Assembly (NCBI GenBank): GCA_017443685.1
Contig: JAFSYD010000295.1
Span: 1 to 5,136, forward strand
Direction: 5' to 3'
DNA: 5,136 bases
DNA from: Lachnospiraceae bacterium
GTDB lineage: Bacteria > Bacillota > Clostridia > Lachnospirales > Lachnospiraceae
Shown here: in pieces, positions 1 to 5,136 of the stretch
How the letters are laid out: each line of letters begins with the position of its first letter
Position numbering within the stretch: position 1 is the stretch's first letter
Notes under the pieces: model-generated
The model's database searches: none
Told to the model about the DNA's origin: nothing
What the model saw: only the letters and a program-made list of their open reading frames with translations
Program-made: the position numbers and the translations under genes

Positions 1-1147
1 CCTCTTCCTTTTCCTTTTTCTTCTTTGCCTTCTCTTCTTCTTTTTCCTTTTTCTTACGGGCTTTCTTCTCCTCGGGCGACTCGCCGTCTTCGTCGTCCTC
101 ATCCTCGTCGTAATCCTCGGCGAGCTCTTCGCTTTCCGCCGCTAACTGTTCCAGGGATGGATCAACGATACCGACATTTGTTGCGTCGTCCTCCGCATCC
201 GTTTTCTTGAAGATTGATAAAATGCGTGCCAAAAGACCGGGCTTTTTTTCGGCTTCGGCGCTGTTGGCACCTTCCCGGCTTTCCACACCGCTGCCGCCGC
301 TTTCGGCACTCTTTGCACCGGCTTCGAACGCTTCTCTTGTTTCCGAAAGCTCCTCTCCCGTCTCATCCGATGTCAGAAGCTCTCCGATATCCACACCTTC
401 GTCGCCCTCCGAGGCAAGCATATCCATCAGATTCAGATCGTCCCCCAGTTCGTCGTCCATCAGGGGAACCTCCTGCGCTTCGGTACCGTTAGCCATCACA
501 TCACTAAGATCCAGCTCATCTTCCGCGTATTCGGGACCGAGCACGTTCTCTTCGGAAGCGGATGCAGGTGTGTCCGCCGGCGCGCCACCCGGAACACCGG
601 CAGTGAAAGACTCCGGTGCCGGAGCGTTCATCTGCTCATTGATACTGTTTAAAAGGTCGGAATTACCTTCCTCGATCTTCGCCTTCGCTTCGGATACGAT
701 ACTTGCGATATCGCCTAATACCGCATCCTTAGGGGAAGACTCCTTTGCTGACTTTGCCGGCGTATCCTCTCCGGCAGCAAAGAAATCATCCTCCTTATCA
801 ATATCCATTATGTCAAATACATCATCGCCGCCCCGAGCAAGCTCACGCTCAAACGCACGAATAAAATAATCGTCATCGTCCGAAAGCCCGCCGTCAAGGT
901 CGTCAAAGAAATCATCGTCAAATACGCGCTTTTTGTCACGACGGTCTCGACGCCCCCTGCGCCGGGAGGAACCGTCGTAAAGCCCGTTCGCTTCCATGAA
1001 ATCATCCTCCGGACGTATCCGGCTTCGTCTTGCGATCCGTTCCTCTCTGCCACTTCTTTCCCGTCGCTCACTGCTTCGCGCAGTCGATTTGGCTTTGGTA
1101 ATGGAATCTAACAGTCCATCCAGATAATCTTCGTTGTTCCCAGGCAT
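1..1147 (-). CDS. Large, highly charged, mostly disordered protein of unknown function, C-terminus cut by window edge
   Basis: The frame is open from ATG 1147 to the window edge: 382 residues with no stop. The start is supported by GGAAGG (1162-1157) 9 nt upstream. I do not recognise the family beyond an impression that N-termini like MPGNNEDYLDGLLDSI occur in Lachnospiraceae. There is no signal peptide or membrane helix in the visible part. Charge comes in blocks: residues 25-74 are Arg-rich (SSERRERSGREERIARR; RRRGRRDRRDKKR); 77-93 are Asp/Phe-rich (FDDDFFDDLD); about 108-260 is acidic with scattered short hydrophobic motifs (DDELGDDLNLMDML, DIGELL); 301-316 (KKPGLLARILSIFKKT) could be an amphipathic helix; 342-356 is almost all Asp/Glu; 361-382 is a Lys/Glu repeat that continues past the edge. 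The Lys/Glu part often forms a charged single helix or precedes a membrane or globular domain, which cannot be judged here. Codon use is like that of the neighbours. An apparent 220-residue reading frame on the opposite strand (207-869) is a shadow of this gene. Confidence 0.85.
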   Translation of the reverse strand, partial: MPGNNEDYLDGLLDSITKAKSTARSSERRERSGREERIARRSRIRPEDDFMEANGLYDGSSRRRGRRDRRDKKRVFDDDFFDDLDGGLSDDDDYFIRAFERELARGGDDVFDIMDIDKEDDFFAAGEDTPAKSAKESSPKDAVLGDIASIVSEAKAKIEEGNSDLLNSINEQMNAPAPESFTAGVPGGAPADTPASASEENVLGPEYAEDELDLSDVMANGTEAQEVPLMDDELGDDLNLMDMLASEGDEGVDIGELLTSDETGEELSETREAFEAGAKSAESGGSGVESREGANSAEAEKKPGLLARILSIFKKTDAEDDATNVGIVDPSLEQLAAESEELAEDYDEDEDDEDGESPEEKKARKKKEKEEEKAKKKKEKEE

Positions 1148-1164
1148 CTAAATCTACCTTCCAT

Positions 1165-1195
1165 AGAAAAGAAGGGATGTGTAGCCACATCCCTT
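1165..1195 (-). terminator. Rho-independent terminator after cheV
   Basis: On the minus strand a perfect 10-bp stem, AAGGGATGTG (1195-1186) and CACATCCCTT (1181-1172), with a GCTA tetraloop, is followed by CTTTTCT. The stem is stable, but the T-run is short and interrupted, so termination may be incomplete. It ends only about 20 nt before the next start codon, which leaves no space for a separate promoter downstream of it. It may therefore also act as an attenuator or as a partial terminator with read-through. On the plus strand only TT precedes an A-run, so it would be poor in that direction. Confidence 0.75.
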
Positions 1196-1221
1196 TTAAA
1201 AAACTTCGTTACAAGAACCGA

Positions 1222-2139
1222 TTAAACTCTCGCGCTTTCATATTCGTCGACAAGACTGTCGATCGCGGCAACGAGCTTTCCGATCTCCGGCTTCGTCAGC
1301 TGTGCGTCCGCCCCGAGCGTCTCGCCCTTGCGCCGGATCTCGTCGTTGATCAGGGACGAGAATATGATAACAGGAATGTTGCGCATAACCTCGTTCTCTT
1401 TTACCAGCTTGCAGAGACGGTGACCGTCCATCTGCGGCATCTCGATATCGGTAACGATGCAGTGAACCGCATCTAAAACACGACCTTCGTTGCTGTATTC
1501 CACAAGCTTGTTCCAAGCCTCCTGACCGTTCGGATTCACGATCAGATTCGTATAACCGGCCTTATTCAGGCACTCGGTGATCAGCTTGGACAGAAGCGGC
1601 GAATCCTCCGCGATAAGGATCGGTGACTTCGAACGGTCACGTTCCTCATAATTGTCAAGGTCAGATACCTTAAGACCCGTCTCCGGATTGATATTCGATA
1701 CGATCTTCTCGAAGTCAAGGATGACAACCAGGCGGTTCTCCAGCTTGATGACACCGGTCGATACCCCGGCATCCTCAGCATTGATCGTCGAATCCGGCGT
1801 ATTGATCTCCTCCCACGAAACACGGTGAATGCCAAGCACTTCATCTACATGGAACGCGGTATTGAGGCTGTTAAAATTCGTAATGAAGAACAGCCCTTCG
1901 ATGTCGGGATCCTGATCATACCCTAAGCATGCACGCAGGTTGATGACCGAGATCATCGTATCACGCGGCATAAAAATCCCCTCCACAAACGGATGTGAAT
2001 TCGGCACCGGCGTAACCGGCTGAAAAGTCAGGATCTCGCGGATCTTAGCAACGTTGATACCGTAGTAATTGTTCGCTACCTTAAATTCGAGAATCTCCAG
2101 CTCATTTGTGCCTGATTCCAGTAAGATATTTGTGTCCAT
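1222..2139 (-). CDS. cheV: Chemotaxis coupling protein CheV (CheW-REC fusion)
   Basis: This 305-residue protein couples chemoreceptors to the kinase CheA in the cytoplasmic receptor array, and its receiver domain is thought to tune adaptation when phosphorylated by CheA. The N-terminal CheW-like domain spans about 14-150, including NYYGINVAKIREIL, PFVEGIFMPRD and INLRACLG. A short linker leads to a receiver domain at about 172-296 with acidic residues E178 and D179, phosphoacceptor D231 in VTDIEMPQMDG, S261 at the Thr/Ser switch position and the conserved K283 in LTKP. All catalytic positions are present and the length matches the family. The ATG at 2139 is preceded by a strong GGGGGAGGAG site (2154-2145). 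It sits 23 nt after the lipoprotein stop, so it probably shares that transcript, and is followed by a hairpin. No other che or flagellar gene is in view, so it appears to be encoded outside a che cluster, at least locally. Confidence 0.96.
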   Translation of the reverse strand: MDTNILLESGTNELEILEFKVANNYYGINVAKIREILTFQPVTPVPNSHPFVEGIFMPRDTMISVINLRACLGYDQDPDIEGLFFITNFNSLNTAFHVDEVLGIHRVSWEEINTPDSTINAEDAGVSTGVIKLENRLVVILDFEKIVSNINPETGLKVSDLDNYEERDRSKSPILIAEDSPLLSKLITECLNKAGYTNLIVNPNGQEAWNKLVEYSNEGRVLDAVHCIVTDIEMPQMDGHRLCKLVKENEVMRNIPVIIFSSLINDEIRRKGETLGADAQLTKPEIGKLVAAIDSLVDEYESARV

Positions 2140-2162
2140 ATTTGCTCCTCCCCCGTGTAACT

Positions 2163-2894
2163 TTATTGTAAGGGTACATTGTAGGTTGTCCCATTCACCG
2201 CAACCTGCAGGCCAACGGCGTTCACATCCTTAGAACCCGAAGCGGGAACCTCAAACAGAAGAACCGCCGTATCCGTACCCTTTCCCTCTATAGTTGTCAG
2301 ATATGTCGCAAGATCGTTCGGAAGGATCGTCGTCTCCGATCCGTACGAGCTTCCGTCAGCAATTGCCCGAAACACCGGATCAAGACTGTACAGATCAACA
2401 TCGATCGCCCCATCCGTCGTGTTCGCAACATTAAAATACATCACCAGATAGCAGTTCCCCTCATCCGGTGTCAGATGATAGTAATTATTGTAAACGTAAT
2501 CATTCTCAAACGCCGCTTTCGCATAGGAAATATCTACACCGCCGATGCCGAAGATCTCGTTCAGGCCTGCCGTAACGGCATCCGACGCCGGTGTTGAAGC
2601 AGCGCTTCCATCCGCTGTCTGCGCCATCTGCCCTTCGCCTTCCTGCGAGGCATCTTCGGGTGTATCCGAAGCAGGCACCGGCTCATCTAAAGTCTCTTCC
2701 TCAACAGCTCCTTTATACCGTACCAGCCCCTGCGCCAGACGGACATTATGCTTTGCCATAACCTTCGCGGCATACAAAGTGACGATATTCTCTTCTTCTG
2801 CTGTCAGCTCGATCAGCGGAACCTCGCCGCATCCACCCAACATCACGGCAAGCGCAACCGCACAAACCGCCGTTATCATCCGCTTCGTTTTCAA
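2163..2894 (-). CDS. Putative surface lipoprotein of unknown function, TTG start
   Basis: I do not recognise a named family. The 243-residue protein has a lipoprotein signal peptide: KTKR, a hydrophobic core about 6-19, and the lipobox L19-G-G-C22 cleaved before Cys22, so it should be anchored on the outer face of the cytoplasmic membrane. Three parts follow. Residues 24-60 are a predicted helical segment (IELTAEEENIVTLYAAKVM). Residues 62-112 are a low-complexity Glu/Asp/Ser/Ala/Pro linker, probably disordered. Residues 118-243 look like a beta-rich globular domain (for example CYLVMYFNVANTT and TAVLLFEVPASG), similar in style to the Ig-like DUF4352-type domains of Firmicutes lipoproteins; that comparison is inference. 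The start is TTG, backed by its ribosome binding site. It has its own predicted promoter and lies 23 nt before cheV, so the two are likely co-transcribed. It could be a binding or sensory accessory protein, but nothing in the sequence proves this. Confidence 0.88.
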   Translation of the reverse strand: MKTKRMITAVCAVALAVMLGGCGEVPLIELTAEEENIVTLYAAKVMAKHNVRLAQGLVRYKGAVEEETLDEPVPASDTPEDASQEGEGQMAQTADGSAASTPASDAVTAGLNEIFGIGGVDISYAKAAFENDYVYNNYYHLTPDEGNCYLVMYFNVANTTDGAIDVDLYSLDPVFRAIADGSSYGSETTILPNDLATYLTTIEGKGTDTAVLLFEVPASGSKDVNAVGLQVAVNGTTYNVPLQ

Positions 2895-2898
2895 AAGA

Positions 2899-2907
2899 CT
2901 CTCCCTT
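2899..2907 (-). promoter_or_regulatory. Ribosome binding site that fixes the lipoprotein TTG start
   Basis: AAGGGAGAG ends 4 nt before the TTG at 2894 (6 nt counted from the AAGGGAG core). The next candidate, ATG at 2879, would be about 20 nt from it and would remove KTKR, the positively charged start of the signal peptide. Both points favour the TTG. Confidence 0.75.
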
Positions 2908-2938
2908 GCTTACAAGAAAAGATCATATGCCGTAAGCA
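2907..2938 (-). repeat. Inverted repeat in the leader of the lipoprotein gene
   Basis: A perfect 7-bp inverted repeat, TGCTTAC (2938-2932) and GTAAGCA (2913-2907), encloses an 18-nt loop. If transcription starts near 2939 the left arm sits at the very 5' end of the mRNA, and the right arm runs into the first base of the Shine-Dalgarno AAGGGAGAG. It could be an mRNA 5' stabilising hairpin, a mild translational control element or a protein-binding palindrome. It could also be chance, as the stem is short and the loop large. Confidence 0.35.
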
Positions 2939-2945
2939 CTATTTT

Positions 2946-2974
2946 ATGTTATCATTCTTATGGTAAATATTCAA
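2946..2974 (-). promoter_or_regulatory. Predicted sigma-A promoter for the lipoprotein-cheV unit
   Basis: The -35 is TTGAAT (2974-2969, 4 of 6 to consensus). It is separated by exactly 17 bp from the -10 TAACAT (2951-2946, 4 of 6), and the -10 is preceded by TG plus one base, giving an extended -10. Transcription would begin near 2939-2940, leaving a leader of about 45 nt before the TTG at 2894. The local sequence is AT-rich compared with the flanking genes, as expected of a promoter. It does not resemble a sigma-28 flagellar promoter (TAAA-N15-GCCGATAA). It is a prediction by eye. Confidence 0.6.
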
Positions 2975-3007
2975 CAGTTTTCTCAAATTATCTTGCAATT
3001 TTTTGTA

Positions 3008-4483
3008 TCATTTATCCAAATCAAACCAGAAATCCACACCGTTATCAAAGTTGGTAACACCGTACGCCTGTTTGAAAGATTCCATCACCGCTTTCACAAT
3101 CGAAAGCCCGATCCCGCTCCCCCCGTATGAGCGGCTGCGCGCCTTATCGGTCTTATAAAATTTATCCCAGATGAACGGTATCTGCTCCTCATCGATCGGA
3201 TCGCCGGAGTTAAAAAAGTGGGTTCTTATCCGCCCGTCCGTCTCCTCCATCCGGATCTCGATCTTCTTTTCATACTTCGCATAGTGGATCGCGTTCGACA
3301 GATAATTGCTTACCACCTGCTCCACACGGAAAGCATCTCCCCATACGAAAACAGGCGATTCCTGCAAAAATGAAACTTTGATTTCATTTTTATTGATCAA
3401 AATATCATTTGTTATGATCAGTCCATGCACCATCTGTGCAAGGTCGAACCGCTCCATCGTGATGTCCGAGGCGCCAAACTCCAGCTCGTTCAATGTCAAA
3501 AGCTGCTTCACCAGCTTATCCATCCGTCCCGCCTCGTCCATGATGGTATCCAGATAAAACTGCTGGTCCTTCGGATCGTCTGAAATATGCTCTGCCAGCC
3601 CTTCCGCGTACCCCATGATAAGAGAGATCGGCGTTTTCAGCTCATGGGAGACATTGGAAAGAAATTCCCGGCGCATCTTTTCGTTCTCCTCACGTATCTT
3701 CAAATCCGCCAGAAGATCGATATTCGCCTGCTTCAGTTCACCGATCGTCTGCTCCAGCCGTCCGGAAAGGTCATTCAGATGCTCTCCAAGCTCATCCAGC
3801 TCATTCGAATGCTCCCTTACGCGGTACTTTGCTTCAAAATTCAGTTCCGCCATCTGCTTAGCGATCCCGTTCATTTCGTAAACAGGCTTTGTTACCCTTT
3901 TTGTAAAAAGAAAAGCAAAGAGCATCCCCGGTATCCCGACGGCTACGCCGACGACCAAAAGCAGCCGATTAGAGACTAAAGCCGCATCCTCCATGCTTTG
4001 TACCGCGGAGCGCAGCATGATCACGTTTCCGTCAGAAAGCGTACCGGACAGCACAAGGTATTCGTTGTTCTGCCTCGTATCATTTTGTATCTGAATCGTG
4101 TAATTCTCAGCCGCTTCCAGAACATTTTCATCCGATAAGCCATGGGAAAAGATCACATCAAACAGCTGGCTTAGCATCCCGTCATTTTCGTTTTGCGAAG
4201 CGATCACAACCGTACCATTCGAAGCAATGATGACAAGCGAAAGATTGGAATTGGCGCAGAGTTTTTCAAGGGTACGCTTGTAATTGGAAGAATACAGACG
4301 GGTATCGGCTGCCGCGGCGTCAATCTCAAAAAAAGCGTTCCGCAGTGCCTTTTGCTTATCCCTGAGATAGAAACCACCCAAAAAAAGCCGGTTCATCAGG
4401 TACATTCCCAGCACCATCATAAGGATCATCGCCATCATCCCGCTTGCCAGCTGTACATTCAGTCCGATATGCCGCCCCTTCAA
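3008..4483 (-). CDS. Membrane sensor histidine kinase (HAMP, HisKA, HATPase), TTG start
   Basis: This 491-residue kinase is the partner of the regulator just upstream. The start is TTG at 4483, which shares bases with the regulator's TGA and has AAGGAGGAG 9 nt upstream of it. No in-frame ATG gives a full first membrane helix. Domains in order: TM1 about 14-36; an extracytoplasmic sensor region about 40-171 with no recognised ligand motif; TM2 about 172-194; HAMP about 195-247, followed by a coiled coil to about 270; HisKA with the H-box FLSNVSHELKTP, phosphoacceptor H280; the N-box with N393 and N397; the G1-like motif NSGDPI (425-430), with N-x-G instead of the usual D-x-G; the F-box IWDKFYK; and the G2 box GGSGIGLSIVK (454-464). 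Architecture and length are typical of class I kinases that pair with OmpR-type regulators. The stimulus is unknown. No convincing terminator follows the stop. Confidence 0.97.
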   Translation of the reverse strand: MKGRHIGLNVQLASGMMAMILMMVLGMYLMNRLFLGGFYLRDKQKALRNAFFEIDAAAADTRLYSSNYKRTLEKLCANSNLSLVIIASNGTVVIASQNENDGMLSQLFDVIFSHGLSDENVLEAAENYTIQIQNDTRQNNEYLVLSGTLSDGNVIMLRSAVQSMEDAALVSNRLLLVVGVAVGIPGMLFAFLFTKRVTKPVYEMNGIAKQMAELNFEAKYRVREHSNELDELGEHLNDLSGRLEQTIGELKQANIDLLADLKIREENEKMRREFLSNVSHELKTPISLIMGYAEGLAEHISDDPKDQQFYLDTIMDEAGRMDKLVKQLLTLNELEFGASDITMERFDLAQMVHGLIITNDILINKNEIKVSFLQESPVFVWGDAFRVEQVVSNYLSNAIHYAKYEKKIEIRMEETDGRIRTHFFNSGDPIDEEQIPFIWDKFYKTDKARSRSYGGSGIGLSIVKAVMESFKQAYGVTNFDNGVDFWFDLDK

Positions 4484-5136
4484 AAAGCCTCTCCTCCTTC
4501 GAACTTATAGCCGACGCCCCAAACGGTCTTAATACAGTCTCCCTTGCCCAAAAGCTTACTGCGCAAGGTTTTTACATGGGTATCGATCGTCCGTACATCG
4601 CCGTAATAATCGTAATTCCAGACAGCATTTAAGATCGTATCCCGGGAAAGGGCAATCCCTTTGTTTTTCAAAAAATAAAGCAGCAGATCAAATTCCTTGG
4701 CGGATAATTCGATCGGCTTCCCATCTATCGTAACCACGCGCGAAGAAGGATTGCAGACAATACCGCCCGCCTCAATGCTCTCGCTATCGCCCGGACCTCC
4801 CTTTTGGCGGCGCAGCACCGCACCGACCCTCGCCACCAAAACCTTTGGGGAAAACGGCTTTGTTACATACTCATCCACACCAAGAGCAAAGCCTTTCAGC
4901 TCGTCCGTCTCGGCAGATTTCGCCGTCAGCATAATGACCGGTACGCCGCTTTGCGTCCGGATCTCTTTTAACACCTCAAAACCATTGTATTTCGGCATCA
5001 TGACATCAAGGATCAGAAGATTGACGCCCTTATTCCGATAAAAAGCATCCAGCGCTTCTTCCCCGTCCGCCGCCTCGATCACGGCATATCCTTCTTTTTT
5101 CAAAAAATCGCCGACAAGCTTACGCATCCGCGCTTC
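4480..5136 (-). CDS. OmpR/PhoB-family response regulator, N-terminus cut by window edge
   Basis: This is a DNA-binding response regulator that would be phosphorylated by the adjacent kinase and act in the cytoplasm on promoters. The frame is open to the window edge (EAR precedes the first in-window ATG at 5127), and the family normally begins with about ten more residues including the acidic DD pair. The true start is therefore outside, and the ATG at 5127 is an internal Met. Counting from that Met, the receiver domain has the phosphoacceptor D41 in LLILDVMMP, the switch T68 in MLTAK and the conserved K90 in VTKPFSP. A linker around 106-116 leads to a winged-helix Trans_reg_C domain (about 118-212) with ELSAKEFDLL, the RTIDTHVKTLRSKL recognition helix region and the terminal WGVGYKFE wing. 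All key receiver residues that are visible are intact. The stop TGA (4482-4480) overlaps the kinase start. Family assignment is secure, but the regulon and subfamily name cannot be told from the sequence. Confidence 0.97.
   Translation of the reverse strand, partial: EARMRKLVGDFLKKEGYAVIEAADGEEALDAFYRNKGVNLLILDVMMPKYNGFEVLKEIRTQSGVPVIMLTAKSAETDELKGFALGVDEYVTKPFSPKVLVARVGAVLRRQKGGPGDSESIEAGGIVCNPSSRVVTIDGKPIELSAKEFDLLLYFLKNKGIALSRDTILNAVWNYDYYGDVRTIDTHVKTLRSKLLGKGDCIKTVWGVGYKFEGGEAF
4491..4499 (-). promoter_or_regulatory. Ribosome binding site for the histidine kinase, inside the regulator gene
   Basis: The bases AAGGAGGAG lie within the last codons of the regulator (encoding the EGGE before its C-terminal AF) and end 8 to 9 nt before the TTG at 4483. 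This near-perfect Shine-Dalgarno match decides the TTG start, and together with the TTGA overlap of start and stop it points to translational coupling of regulator and kinase. Confidence 0.85.

Noticed and set aside
1..60. Purine/pyrimidine-biased stretch resembling a tandem repeat
   Set aside because: It is simply the Lys/Glu codon run (AAG, AAA, GAA, GAG) of the charged protein. The units are irregular, not a true repeat array.
207..869. A 220-residue plus-strand open frame rich in Ser/Pro/Ala
   Set aside because: It is antisense to the charged protein gene. Its Ser/Ser/Pro pattern is the complement of Asp/Glu/Gly codons, and it has no ribosome binding site or protein-like hydrophobic pattern.
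2975..3003. Possible direct repeats for an OmpR-type regulator upstream of the -35
   Set aside because: The best pair of 10-mers I could align matches only about half its bases, no better than chance in AT-rich DNA.
2975..3007. Possible terminator after the kinase (CAAATT and AATTTTTTG on the plus strand)
   Set aside because: The pairing is short, A/T-only and not followed by a proper U-tract on the minus strand.
2545..3057. Plus-strand open frame of 170 residues covering the lipoprotein start and the promoter gap
   Set aside because: It is antisense to a clear lipoprotein and runs through the AT-rich promoter. It has no ribosome binding site and no recognisable domain.
3366..3391. Perfect 10-bp inverted repeat AAAAATGAAA / TTTCATTTTT with a 6-nt loop inside the kinase gene
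   Set aside because: The stem is almost entirely A/T, lies in coding sequence (the NKNEIKVSFL region) between two conserved boxes and would be weak as a terminator. It is probably a by-product of Lys/Asn/Phe codons.
4697..5041. Plus-strand open frame opposite the response regulator
   Set aside because: It is a shadow of a well-conserved receiver and winged-helix gene.

Overview
The window carries five genes, all on the minus strand, so it reads from high to low coordinates. The two outermost genes are cut by the window edges. The sequence suggests a low-complexity-rich Clostridia genome, most likely Lachnospiraceae (Roseburia/Butyrivibrio-like). Grounds for this are Gram-positive style Shine-Dalgarno sites (GGAGG), two TTG starts, a Gram-positive lipoprotein, a CheV coupling protein and roughly half G+C by eye. 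The family-level assignment is inference, and no rRNA or marker gene supports it.

Layout from the right edge: (1) an OmpR/PhoB-type response regulator (5136 to 4480, about a dozen N-terminal residues missing); (2) a membrane sensor histidine kinase (4483 to 3008) starting at a TTG that overlaps the regulator's stop, so the pair is a translationally coupled two-component system; (3) a 113-nt gap holding a good sigma-A promoter with an extended -10 and a short inverted repeat just before the next ribosome binding site; (4) a lipoprotein of unrecognised function (2894 to 2163, TTG start); (5) cheV (2139 to 1222), 23 nt downstream of the lipoprotein and probably in the same transcript; (6) a 74-nt gap with a 10-bp GC-containing hairpin and U-rich tail; (7) the first 382 residues of a very charged, mostly disordered protein (1147 down to base 1), which runs off the left edge.

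How they may work together: the two-component system senses something outside the membrane and controls unknown targets. The lipoprotein and CheV have their own promoter. CheV links chemoreceptors to CheA, which implies a motile or chemotactic host. The pairing of a surface lipoprotein with CheV, followed by the charged protein, is the least explained part of the window. I see no mobile element, CRISPR array, tRNA, rRNA or clear new defence system. The unusual content is the charge-block protein and the lipoprotein-cheV unit.
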